DNA of 64,000 nt, from NCBI GenBank assembly GCA_963676355.1, contig OY781093.1:1488001-1552000 (forward strand), given 5' to 3'. Within the stretch, counting starts at the first letter, position 1. Each line of letters begins with the position of its first letter. A model generated the notes under the pieces. The model saw only the letters and a list, made by a program, of their open reading frames with translations. It was not told the DNA's origin and did not search any database. Positions 52,201 through 60,681 of the stretch are shown piece by piece. This stretch comes from JAGLOK01 sp963676355 (GTDB taxonomy: Bacteria; Bacillota; Clostridia; Christensenellales; UMGS416). The translations under genes and the position numbers were made by a program.

Positions 52201-52706
52201 AATTTAATCTAGAATATGAGTACAAAAATTCAACTTGGAAAGAACAACAAAACAATGAAGTAATAATATTTACAAACAATAATGCATGTGATTACTATAA
52301 TGAGAACTTTAGTTATGCACTATTTATGAGGAAAAAAGAATTTGATATATTATATGCTAAACACGACGTTCGTTTTTTTGGATATACTGAAAGATTCATA
52401 AAAAAAACTGGCTACTCGAATGAATCCTCTAGAATTGTTGAGTTTGATTCAACTAAAATATTAAAAGATTTTGAATGGTACAATAACGATCTAATGAAGA
52501 ATTTCTCTACAGAGAATAAATGTGAAAGCTGCCAGCATGGATTTAAAAAGGAGATGGAAAGAAGTCCTGAAGACCTAAAAAAAATGGGCAGATTTATGGA
52601 AGAGAGAATAGGAAAGCTAATAGGAAACTCAGAAGAAAACAGACTTTTTGAAGAATTGCTAAAGCAGGAAGATAATCGAGATGAAGATATAGATATAATT
52701 GATTAA
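49260..52706 (+). CDS. Large STAND/NACHT-like NTPase, probable defence protein carried by the element
   Basis: A 1,148-residue protein I do not place in a named family. A helical N-terminal part (1-115) is followed by a P-loop NTPase: Walker A GPGGIGKS (126-133), Walker B FVFIFDAINEI (Asp183, Glu187) and a sensor IISCRDS (Arg216). The small residue after the Walker B Asp is typical of NACHT/STAND proteins, which oligomerise after recognising a signal. A helical arm follows (about 230-400), and a long C-terminal part of about 750 residues of unknown fold, with a CESCQHGF motif near 1090. No nuclease motif is visible. Codons are strongly A/T-rich compared with parAB and the helicase, suggesting separate acquisition. 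It lies alone between core ICE genes with its own promoter, a position typical of cargo. Confidence 0.75.
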   Translation: MQIKEMNDIQRNMMRPETNLDIEYQWEDPYLEDKLLGLLKELEVYYEYTEYAKKYDIDEATLRTKIKEFNDVIDLFNSRKIGHYKFLEIIKEKIKVIENLLPFVHIPSYEWYEGFISEYKSIFIKGPGGIGKSYYLYKLEQKIEANEIRHICLYGKFSKRLNSLNWTEILNSSKQKEFVFIFDAINEISKEERDLLLNKLEELLNIEGFRAIISCRDSMIAYEEEEKYKTLLLNKYDFQGIQFEDAIIKLIESFGVHATKFDNIININNPLYLNSLRKALSKPGISIENLNGYSQITLILETIIKDKISSEAWEMTKVIDEYLYLSNKTNITKDEIVSVLGNGKNANLYIQDMKTKGLINEYSLDGKIYFTFYLETLNQFMMAREFIKEIDGKSADQIIELIKYKRESGLGNCIEAFFISLFDKFHQDIETVLVIFKGTNRYDVNFKEVLAKAKFTNQDAINKIQEHLILGNPLSDFPIFGGLVMKPFNCMNYFNNFFKNTENLWAFANNKTYQESQIKSKLHNILYYSILIDEDSHFIEEFFWFAFWCMSSINSNNNKLAKKIVFHITNKFSRFVSILSEIYFDVEDEYIKNGIVGVLASLTQEHRDLIENLFSILIKDKKETNAYRLHKISQYLYGENVYIKWKKKNRLRFLGNKKAMDEVYSLLFVSNLYDKPLLPFDSYSDKDEIKLLHPFIKNKNKIIRWNKKISKKYKCILSGDCEGDGLVERSIVKRNRINIKLLNPKKLFIGFQKEFLTQLKFFNYDINRNEIFDRINPFSDSLLKKIIIITRDNFFGSLMCNYYTKEFRTWERIGYEPYNQYEYGEGITITSPISIYNEKIDLMMEKILRRIQIPEVKNINWANDYELSKSNLFNLIAPFSFEREEWILIGGNIDIREKSKNELIWDDCYMFSISIDSDRKITIYKDEDREHAIDRPSYTGNINEYVNMETDICYTMDETEGHSEVFKSTAFLLPPSKIIKEFNLEYEYKNSTWKEQQNNEVIIFTNNNACDYYNENFSYALFMRKKEFDILYAKHDVRFFGYTERFIKKTGYSNESSRIVEFDSTKILKDFEWYNNDLMKNFSTENKCESCQHGFKKEMERSPEDLKKMGRFMEERIGKLIGNSEENRLFEELLKQEDNRDEDIDIID

Positions 52707-53075
52707 TATATAGTATATAACAAGACAGTCTCCTGATTTTATATCTTTTTTCAACTCATTATTTTTAGCGTGATGGAAGAAGATATCGGGGAAGAGGTTC
52801 ACCAATTCTGTGACCTCAGAGCTTCTAAATAGTAATGAAAACAGAAAACTATGGACGAGGATTTACCTAAACTTGAAAAATCATTAGGTTCGGATGCTTT
52901 ATGATGTCGTAACCGTTATTGCATTATTAGAAGACATCTCGCTAAATTGAATAGTGTTATTATATCACAGATAATATACAGCACATGAAAAAGATGATTT
53001 GACATAATAGAAGTAGAAGTCAGAAAAAGAGAACGCAAACAGCGTTCTTTTTTTATACCCAAGAAAGGAACCAAC
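52707..53075. other. Intergenic region with possible gene remnants
   Basis: About 370 bases with no intact gene. Short frames are visible: 52773-52832 (20 codons from ATG) and 52831-52950 (one internal stop, ending in LYDVVTVIALLEDISLN). Together they could be pieces of a decayed small gene. A terminator near the right end precedes the Cys-rich miniprotein gene. Confidence 0.4.
53030..53054 (+). terminator. Terminator before the Cys-rich miniprotein gene
   Basis: AGAACGC and GCGTTCT enclose an AAACA loop, followed by seven T residues. Its position just before the next gene also allows attenuation. Confidence 0.8.
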
Positions 53076-53273
53076 ATGAAACTCATAACAGGATATTACC
53101 GACCAATAAGAAGCATTAAGGAGGCAGTAAGAGTGTATCCGGAAGGTGACTGCTGTTATGGATGCCCGTACAGGTGCTGCCCGAACAGACCGGATAATGC
53201 ACTTAATGAAAGCAGACCTACGGATTGTATCTGGAGTATCTATCTTAGAATAAGCAGAAAGGGGAGTATCTAA
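53076..53273 (+). CDS. Cys-rich miniprotein, unknown
   Basis: A 65-residue protein with six cysteines, five of them within 14 residues (GDCCYGCPYRCCPNRP), and one further on (PTDCIW). The cluster could bind zinc or an Fe-S cluster. The ribosome site AGAAAGGAACC precedes the ATG, and the stop overlaps the ATG of the giant helicase gene by one base, so the two are translationally coupled. Small Cys-rich ORFs occur at this place in some Tn1549-like elements; I do not know a function. Confidence 0.65.
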   Translation: MKLITGYYRPIRSIKEAVRVYPEGDCCYGCPYRCCPNRPDNALNESRPTDCIWSIYLRISRKGSI

Positions 53274-56200
53274 TGGCAGGAAAACGATATTATGAAACTA
53301 AAGAACTTCTTAAAAATACACTTGCTCTAATCAATAAAGACAGAACAGAATGGCAGAAGTTCTTGTCCTTTTCCTCCAAGCACTATAAATTCAACCTTGA
53401 AGATAAACTCCTGATATTTTCTCAAAGAGCTGAAGCAACAGCCGTAACCGATATGTATCATTGGAATAACTTCTTAGGCAGGAGAATAAAACGAGGTACA
53501 AGAAGTATCGCTGTGTTTGATGAAAAAAGCGATACAGGACTTAAGTATCTGTTTGATGTTGAAGATACATACGGCGCTCAGCTTCCACAACATTGGAAGC
53601 TGGAAAACCGCCATGAAAATTTACTTTCAGAAATATTTATTAACTCCTTAACAAATAACTCATACCCAGATTTGAATACTCAGAACCTTAGCAATATCAT
53701 TGATATTAAAGTCCGTGAGGACTGCGAGAGATATTTGGCTGATATCCATGATGATATTAAAGGCTCATACCTCGAAGAACTGGATGAACATAATATAGAA
53801 ATTAGGTTTGTAAGCTCGGTTGTAGACTCGGTAAGTCATATAGTAAACGAAAGAGCCGGACTTTATACAGGCGGGCAGTACAATAAGGAGCTGGCATTTT
53901 CAGCAATATGGGAGTTTAACACCACACCGCTGAAGCTAAGACTGTACAATGCAATACATGAAATATCAAAAGACATACTACTGACAATCGAACGCTCTGT
54001 AAAAACTCAGAACAAACAAAAACTAATAAACGAAAGGAGAAACATCAATGAGCATAACATACAGCGAGAAAAACGAGATACTGTATCCAAACATCAAAGC
54101 ATCAGGCATGAACAATCAGAAGGCACAGATAGGCAAATACGGCAGGATGGCAATGAACTACCTGAAAGAAACCAAACCACACAGACTGCTGGAGATGAAA
54201 ATAAGCGGAACGCTGAACAAAATTTTCAGTCAAGTGAACACCGAAGCGAACGAAATGCTGATAACCCTACAGAAACAATTACTGGAGAAGAACCCGATAC
54301 CGAATCCGAACGACTTTATGGCAGCAGTTCAGTACAGGAACATGATATGGAGCCAGGCGGAGGAGATAGTACTCAAAGAACTGGTATACCAAGTGAGATA
54401 GAGGAACCAAAAGATGGAGCGGAAACAACCGCTCCTTTTTTAATGCCTAAAGAAAAAATATTTGAAGAAGAATATGTAGAGCAGGATATAGAAAGAACAC
54501 TGCTTAAAGGCAGTGGTTTCGAAAACGGTAAGCAAAGAATAGTAGATTTCTTTTCAGAAGAACACACTTCCAAAGAAAAACAGGACTTCCTCAAGAATGA
54601 GTATGGGACAGGCGGATGGAATGATACTTTCTATGGTAACCGCTCCGGCAGTTCCTGGCATGGTGCCCAGGGCATAGACATATTAGTGTTCGGTGAAGAT
54701 AAACCGAGAGTTAAACTTACATGGTCACAGGTATCAAAGAGAATAGAAAAACTTATCGAAAATGGCAAGTACTTTGAGAAACAGAGTGAGTATGATAAGC
54801 CTCCTGTAAAACCTGAAGGTCAGCCGGAACAGCTGTCGCTTTTGGGTGAATCTTCACAGAAAGATTCTAATCCGCTTCCCATAATCGTTAAGGATTTAGA
54901 AGACAACATAATAATTCATGAAGAATCTGTACAAGATGGAAATTCTCTTCCTGATAAGGATGACTACTTTGATGTATTCATCGGCATATTAAAGCAGGGG
55001 AATATAACGAAAAAGGGTAAAGAACATATCCACGGTTTGGTAAACACACATAAGGATAATGACAACCTGATACATGAACTCCGTGATATGTACGGTATAT
55101 TCTACAGTGAAATTAAATGGAATGATAAAACAATAAGATGGCATATCTTCGAAAAAGGTATAGATATATTCTGGGACGGCTTTCGAAGCGATCCACTAAA
55201 TTATTCATGGGATGAAGTAGCAGAAAACCTACGTGAACTCATAGATACTAATTCATACTTCACTGAGGAAGAACTTGTAGTTTTTAGAGAAAATAATATT
55301 GATATTGAAAAGACAGTATCAGACGCTCAAAAGCTTGACTTCAGTATATCAAACGATGAACTCGGACATGGCACACATAAAGAGAAGTACAGCAGAAATA
55401 TCGAAGCTATAAAACTCCTTAAAAATATTGAAGCTGAAGATAGACTGGCAATAACTGATGAACAGCAAATACTATCCGGGTATGTAGGTTGGGGCGGACT
55501 GCCAAATGTGTTTGATGAAAGTAAGCCTGACTGGACACATGAGTATCTGGAGCTTAAAGAACTCCTCAATGATAATGAATATGAAAATGCCAGAGCATCA
55601 ACTCTAAATGCTCATTACACTTCACCTGTAATAATAAAGAGTATGTACAATGCTCTTGAAAAATTCGGGTTTGGAAAAGGTAATATACTAGAACCCGCAA
55701 TGGGTACAGGCAACTTCTTTGGATGTATGCCTGAAGACATGAAAAATACAAGCAACCTTACAGGTGTCGAACTGGACAGTGTATCAGGTCGCATAGCTAA
55801 GCAACTGTATCAGAATGCGGATATACGTGTAACAGGCTTTGAAAACTCGAACCTGCCGGATAACTGCTATGATGTCGTAATTGGCAATGTGCCTTTCGGG
55901 AATTATAAGGTAAATGACCCAAAGTATGATAAGCATAATTTCTTGATACATGATTACTTCATTGCCAAATCAATTGATATGGTAAGACCAAACGGTATTG
56001 CAGCAGTCATTACATCAAAAGGTACAATGGATAAATCAAATAGCTCATTCCGTGAGTATGTAGCCAAAAGAGCGGAGCTTGTTGGTGCAGTGCGACTTCC
56101 GAACAATGCATTCAAACAAAATGCAGGAACAGAAGTCACATCAGATATACTGTTTTTTCAAAAACGTGACAGGATGATAGACATTAAACCTAACTGGGTG

Positions 56201-59200
56201 GATGTAGGACAAACAGATAACAGTATTCCTGTAAACCGGTACTATGCTGATAACCCTGAAATGATACTAGGAGAGATGGTATATAAGTCAGGACTGTACG
56301 GTAAGGAAACAGCATGTATTCCAATTGAAGGAGAAAAACTCTCTGATCAACTGCAAAAAGCAATCCTAAACCTGACAGCGGATATCTCACCAAGTATGGA
56401 TGAAAGTCTGGAGCTTGAAGAAGACATAATCACTATACCGGCCAGCCTTGATGTTAAGAACTATAGCTTCACTCTTGTTAATGATGAAATATATTATCGC
56501 GAAAACTCGGTAATGTATAAACAGGAGTTATCAAATACTCATGAAAAGCGTATAAAAGATATGATATCACTGCGTACTGCTGTAAGGGATACAATCAGAG
56601 TTCAGACTGATTATGGCAGTGATGAAGATTTTGAAGTGTCAAAACAGAACCTGAATGCTACATATGACAGCTTTGTAAAAGCGCATGGGAATATAAACTG
56701 CAGAGCAGTAGAGCTTGTATGTGCTCAGGATGCGGACTTTCCGCTGCTTGCATCGTTAGAAGTAATAGATGATGAAGGTACTATTAAAAAAGCTGATATG
56801 TTCTTTAAAAGGACTATAAAGCCATATATAAATATAGATCATGCAGATACAGCAGCTGAAGCACTTACCATATCGCTTAATGAAAAGGGTAAAGTGGATA
56901 TTGAATACATGGCATCACTTACAAAACAAAAAACGGAAAGAGTAATAGAGGATTTAAAAGGAGTGATATTTAAGAATCCTGTTACATTCGATTTAGAAAA
57001 CCCGTACGATAATTACGAAACTGCTGATGAGTATTTAAGCGGTAACGTGCGCGATAAACTCAGGATCGCCAGGGAGTATGCAAGGGATGATGAGGGATAT
57101 ATCCTAAATGTAAGCGTTCTTGAAAGTGTACAGCCTGAAGATCTTGAAGCAGGTGATATTGAAGTCAGACTCGCAGCAACATGGATACCTGATAGTGATA
57201 TAACGGAGTTTATGATAGAAACACTAGAACCCCCGTACTATGCAAGATTTAATCTAAACGCTGAGTATAATATTAAGCTTAATAAATGGAAGATACATAA
57301 CAAGCACCAGGCTAAACATACATTTGAAGCAAAAGAAGTATACGGAACAAACAGGATGGATGCTTATACGATTATCGAGAACACGCTGAATATGCGGAAG
57401 ATTACAATCAATGATTATGATTCGGATGGAAGGAGGATATATAATCATAAAGAAACAATTGCAGTTAGAGAAAAACAGCGAACGCTGCAGAACATGTTTA
57501 AAGAATGGATTTTTGGCGAGCCTGAAAGAAGAAACAGGCTCGTTTCCTTTTACAACGACACATTCAATAATATTAGGCTGAGAGAGTATGAAGGGAGTCA
57601 CTTAACATTTCCCGGAATGAATCCTGAGATAAGCTTAAGAGAACACCAGAAGAATGCGGTAGCGCGAATACTTTACGGTGGTAACACACTCCTTGCACAT
57701 GAAGTGGGAGCAGGAAAGACATTCGTTATGTGCAGTGCAGGTATGGAGCTTAAAAGGCTAGGCCTTACTAATAAGATTCTTTATGTAGTACCCAATCATC
57801 TTGTAGAACAGATGGGTAATGAAATGATGCGACTTTATCCTTCGGCGAACCTTCTTCTTGCTACAAAGAAAGACTTCCAGAAGAAGAAACGTCAGAGGTT
57901 TGTAAGCAAGATTGCAACAGGTGAGTATGATGGCATAATCATGGGTCACTCTTCATTTGAACGGATAGGCATATCACCTGAGCGTATGCGAAGGATAATA
58001 GATAATGAGATAGAATCAATTGTTTATGCAATAGACAGTACTGATGATAGGAACTGGACAGTAAAACAGCTTGAGGCGAAAAAGAAAAGACTGGAGTCTG
58101 AGCTTGAAAAGCTGATAAACACTCCAAGGGATAATCAGATTAATTTTGAAAGCTTGGGTATAGATACACTCATGATAGACGAAGCACATGCATATAAGAA
58201 TATGTTCATTGCGACAAAGATGAATAATGTGGCGGGGGTACCCAACACAGCAGCTAAAAAATCATCTGATCTGTTTGCCAAGATACAGTACATAAACGAG
58301 ATTGACGGAAGGACAGTTTTTGCTACGGGTACTCCGATATCAAACTCACTTGTAGAACTATACACAATGCAAAGATATCTACAACAGGATACATTAAGAG
58401 AGTATGGGTTCTATGGTTTTGATGACTGGGTATCCACTTTCGGTGAGACTACAACATCACTTGAACTTCGACCTGATGGTAATGGATTCCGGCAGCGTGA
58501 GAGACTAGCGAGGTTCTACAATTTACCTGAGCTCATGAATCTGTTTAAACAGATAGCTGATATCCAGACAAATGAAAGCTTAAACCTTCCGAGACCTGAA
58601 CTCAAAACAGGTAAACAACAGGTAATAACGGTAAAAGCATCTGATGAGCTTAAAGAAGAAATCATAAAGCTTGGCGAAAGAGCGGATGCATGCAGGGAAG
58701 GAATGGTTGATCCTACTGAAGATAACTTCTTAAAGATTACAACAGAAGGCAGGATGCTGGCTACTGATATGAGACTTGTGGATGAAACATTCTATGATAA
58801 TCCCAATAGTAAGCTTAATGTAATGATAGAGAATGTCTACTCCATATGGGATGAGACTAAAGATGACAGACTTACTCAAATGGTATTCTGTGATATGGGT
58901 ACACCTACGGGTGTAAGCTTTAACCTATACAAGGATATGAAAGATAAACTGCTTAATAGTGGTATACCGGAAGATGAGATAGCTTTCATTCATGATGCTA
59001 AATCAGACAAGCAGAAAGATGACTTGTTCAGAGCCGTAAGACTTGGTGATGTCAGAATACTTATCGGCTCAACAGCGAAGATGGGTACGGGCACCAATTG
59101 TCAGAGAAAGATGATTGCATTACATGAGCTTGATGTACCCTGGCGACCGGATCAGATAACGCAGCGTGAAGGCAGGATATTAAGGCAGGGGAACGAGAAC

Positions 59201-60073
59201 CCTGAAGTATCTATTTTCAGATATGTAACCGAAAGCTCATTCGATGCATACAGCTGGACTATCATTGAAGCTAAGCATAAGTTCTTTGCTCAGATAATGA
59301 CTAACAAGGCTATAACACGCACAGCTGATAATATTGATGAAGCTGCGCTATCATATGCTGAGATTAAGGCACTTGCTACAGGTAATCCAATGATAAAAGA
59401 GAAGATGGAGGTGGATTTAGAAGTAAGCAGGCTGACTATTCTAAAGCAGCAGCACAATTCAAGGAAGTATAAGCTGCAGGATAACATATCACTTCATCTG
59501 CCTAAACAGATAGCCGATGGTGAAGAACGCATAGAAAACATTCAAAAAGATATAGAGCTTCGGAACAAATCAAAGGATGAGGAGTTTTCGATAACTATAA
59601 AAGGCAAAACCATTGATAAGAGAGCTGAAGCCGGAGAGTTCCTATCTTCAATACTTAAAACAATAAAACCATCGCACGATTCTGTACCTATAGGTAAGTT
59701 CAGAGAGTTTGAACTATTGGTTTCAAGAACACTCCTGTTTGATGAAACTAATATGATACTCCGTGGCAGCTGTGACCATAAGTTTGAACTAGGTGATAAA
59801 GGCTTGGGCAACATCACAAGACTGGAAAACACGATGAGCGGATTAGATAACAGACTAAACTCAGCACTTGAAAATCTTGAAATGACAAAGAGTAATTTGA
59901 AAAGCAGTAAGGTGGAATATGCCAAACCATTTACTCAGGAGCAGAAACTTAAAAGCTTTCAGGAAAGGCAGGGGGAGTTGGATAAGTTGTTGGGGGTTGA
60001 TGAGGTTGTCACTGAAGAGATCAATAACAACGAAAAAGGTAATGAGGATGAATTTACTAGAGATGATGAGTAG
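53273..60073 (+). CDS. Giant N6-adenine methylase/SNF2-type helicase of the conjugative element
   Basis: A 2,266-residue multidomain protein, a hallmark of Tn1549/CTn elements. In order: an N-terminal ArdC/LtrC-like domain (1-120); a hydrophilic low-complexity linker (about 260-385) that overlaps another gene in a second frame; two related modules with a GG/LxW...I.xLI pattern (about 410-510 and 570-670); a methylase-like part with ILEPAMGTGNFFG near 805 and VIGNVPFGNY near 870 (motif IV-like, NVPF instead of NPPY); a helicase with HEVGAGKTF near 1478, IDEAHAYKN near 1635, GTPISNS, KMGTGTNCQ near 1933 and QREGRILRQGN near 1965; and a charged coiled-coil end. It may modify or remodel element DNA and counter restriction. 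Start overlaps the previous stop. Confidence 0.88.
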   Translation: MAGKRYYETKELLKNTLALINKDRTEWQKFLSFSSKHYKFNLEDKLLIFSQRAEATAVTDMYHWNNFLGRRIKRGTRSIAVFDEKSDTGLKYLFDVEDTYGAQLPQHWKLENRHENLLSEIFINSLTNNSYPDLNTQNLSNIIDIKVREDCERYLADIHDDIKGSYLEELDEHNIEIRFVSSVVDSVSHIVNERAGLYTGGQYNKELAFSAIWEFNTTPLKLRLYNAIHEISKDILLTIERSVKTQNKQKLINERRNINEHNIQREKRDTVSKHQSIRHEQSEGTDRQIRQDGNELPERNQTTQTAGDENKRNAEQNFQSSEHRSERNADNPTETITGEEPDTESERLYGSSSVQEHDMEPGGGDSTQRTGIPSEIEEPKDGAETTAPFLMPKEKIFEEEYVEQDIERTLLKGSGFENGKQRIVDFFSEEHTSKEKQDFLKNEYGTGGWNDTFYGNRSGSSWHGAQGIDILVFGEDKPRVKLTWSQVSKRIEKLIENGKYFEKQSEYDKPPVKPEGQPEQLSLLGESSQKDSNPLPIIVKDLEDNIIIHEESVQDGNSLPDKDDYFDVFIGILKQGNITKKGKEHIHGLVNTHKDNDNLIHELRDMYGIFYSEIKWNDKTIRWHIFEKGIDIFWDGFRSDPLNYSWDEVAENLRELIDTNSYFTEEELVVFRENNIDIEKTVSDAQKLDFSISNDELGHGTHKEKYSRNIEAIKLLKNIEAEDRLAITDEQQILSGYVGWGGLPNVFDESKPDWTHEYLELKELLNDNEYENARASTLNAHYTSPVIIKSMYNALEKFGFGKGNILEPAMGTGNFFGCMPEDMKNTSNLTGVELDSVSGRIAKQLYQNADIRVTGFENSNLPDNCYDVVIGNVPFGNYKVNDPKYDKHNFLIHDYFIAKSIDMVRPNGIAAVITSKGTMDKSNSSFREYVAKRAELVGAVRLPNNAFKQNAGTEVTSDILFFQKRDRMIDIKPNWVDVGQTDNSIPVNRYYADNPEMILGEMVYKSGLYGKETACIPIEGEKLSDQLQKAILNLTADISPSMDESLELEEDIITIPASLDVKNYSFTLVNDEIYYRENSVMYKQELSNTHEKRIKDMISLRTAVRDTIRVQTDYGSDEDFEVSKQNLNATYDSFVKAHGNINCRAVELVCAQDADFPLLASLEVIDDEGTIKKADMFFKRTIKPYINIDHADTAAEALTISLNEKGKVDIEYMASLTKQKTERVIEDLKGVIFKNPVTFDLENPYDNYETADEYLSGNVRDKLRIAREYARDDEGYILNVSVLESVQPEDLEAGDIEVRLAATWIPDSDITEFMIETLEPPYYARFNLNAEYNIKLNKWKIHNKHQAKHTFEAKEVYGTNRMDAYTIIENTLNMRKITINDYDSDGRRIYNHKETIAVREKQRTLQNMFKEWIFGEPERRNRLVSFYNDTFNNIRLREYEGSHLTFPGMNPEISLREHQKNAVARILYGGNTLLAHEVGAGKTFVMCSAGMELKRLGLTNKILYVVPNHLVEQMGNEMMRLYPSANLLLATKKDFQKKKRQRFVSKIATGEYDGIIMGHSSFERIGISPERMRRIIDNEIESIVYAIDSTDDRNWTVKQLEAKKKRLESELEKLINTPRDNQINFESLGIDTLMIDEAHAYKNMFIATKMNNVAGVPNTAAKKSSDLFAKIQYINEIDGRTVFATGTPISNSLVELYTMQRYLQQDTLREYGFYGFDDWVSTFGETTTSLELRPDGNGFRQRERLARFYNLPELMNLFKQIADIQTNESLNLPRPELKTGKQQVITVKASDELKEEIIKLGERADACREGMVDPTEDNFLKITTEGRMLATDMRLVDETFYDNPNSKLNVMIENVYSIWDETKDDRLTQMVFCDMGTPTGVSFNLYKDMKDKLLNSGIPEDEIAFIHDAKSDKQKDDLFRAVRLGDVRILIGSTAKMGTGTNCQRKMIALHELDVPWRPDQITQREGRILRQGNENPEVSIFRYVTESSFDAYSWTIIEAKHKFFAQIMTNKAITRTADNIDEAALSYAEIKALATGNPMIKEKMEVDLEVSRLTILKQQHNSRKYKLQDNISLHLPKQIADGEERIENIQKDIELRNKSKDEEFSITIKGKTIDKRAEAGEFLSSILKTIKPSHDSVPIGKFREFELLVSRTLLFDETNMILRGSCDHKFELGDKGLGNITRLENTMSGLDNRLNSALENLEMTKSNLKSSKVEYAKPFTQEQKLKSFQERQGELDKLLGVDEVVTEEINNNEKGNEDEFTRDDE
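54048..54401 (+). CDS. TnpV-family transposon protein nested in the helicase gene (+1 frame)
   Basis: A 117-residue frame lying wholly inside the helicase gene in the +1 frame relative to it. The protein matches my recall of the TnpV family of clostridial mobile elements: an aromatic N-terminus (ITYSEKNEILYPNI), the diagnostic IGKYGRMAMNYLKE, and a C-terminal AEEIVLKELVY. A strong ribosome site (GAAAGGAGAAACATCA) stands before its ATG. In the same stretch the helicase frame encodes only a hydrophilic Glu/Arg/Asn/Ser/Thr linker, as expected where one frame constrains the other. TnpV has no established activity. I judge both frames to be translated, but expression is untested. Confidence 0.78.
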   Translation: MSITYSEKNEILYPNIKASGMNNQKAQIGKYGRMAMNYLKETKPHRLLEMKISGTLNKIFSQVNTEANEMLITLQKQLLEKNPIPNPNDFMAAVQYRNMIWSQAEEIVLKELVYQVR

Positions 60074-60175
60074 ATACATTTATTGATTAATAAACAGCCA
60101 TTGTATTTAACTCTTTTAACATATACAATAATTAACATGGATATTTTTCCTAAAACAAATCAAGGAAGTGATAGC

Positions 60176-60664
60176 GTGATAGAAGTTACAGAAAACTTAT
60201 TTGTTGGAAACATGTATGATTATGAAAACACGGTAAAACACCAAAAGGACTGGTCGACTGTTCATGCTTGTAAGATACCATATCATAAACAATTATTAGG
60301 CTATTCTGGTAATGCAGCACCTAAAGATAGTCCTGAGTACCTTTTTGCTGACCGGGGAGACAGATTATATCTCAACATAGTTGATTCACCAAACCCAAAA
60401 TATATTCCAAGCGAGATTGTTGATAAGGCAATAGATTACATTGGAAAAGAGTTGAAAACCGGAAAGAGGGTATTGGTACACTGTAATGAAGGAAGATCCA
60501 GATCAACAATTATCTCATTGTTATATCTAGCAACAATTGGTGAGTATTCAGGAATGAGTCTAGAAGAAGCAGAAAAGCAGTTTAGATTAATTTACCCTTT
60601 ATATAGTCCTAAGACAGGCACTAGAGGTTACGCTCTATTGAATTGGGATAAATATTGTCGATAA
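60176..60664 (+). CDS. Dual-specificity protein phosphatase-like protein
   Basis: A cysteine-based phosphatase of about 162 residues. The PTP loop is complete: VHCNEGRSRS, with Cys103 and Arg109 of HCx5R, and the segment LYLNIVDSPN contains a likely general-acid Asp near 70. The AEKQFRLIYP end is typical of DSPs. The open frame continues 31 codons upstream to a TTG, with an ATG midway, but neither has a ribosome site; AAGGAAG spaced six bases before this GTG decides the start, and the protein then begins VIEVTENLFVGN as DSPs do. It is the first of three genes that look like cargo between helicase and Toprim genes. The target may be phosphotyrosine, phosphoserine or a nucleotide; unknown. Confidence 0.82.
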   Translation: MIEVTENLFVGNMYDYENTVKHQKDWSTVHACKIPYHKQLLGYSGNAAPKDSPEYLFADRGDRLYLNIVDSPNPKYIPSEIVDKAIDYIGKELKTGKRVLVHCNEGRSRSTIISLLYLATIGEYSGMSLEEAEKQFRLIYPLYSPKTGTRGYALLNWDKYCR

Positions 60665-60681
60665 AGTAAAAGGAAAATAAA

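Noticed and set aside
59542..60079. Minus-strand frames opposite the helicase end
   Set aside because: Shadows of the coiled-coil end; Ser/Leu/Phe-rich with no start signals.
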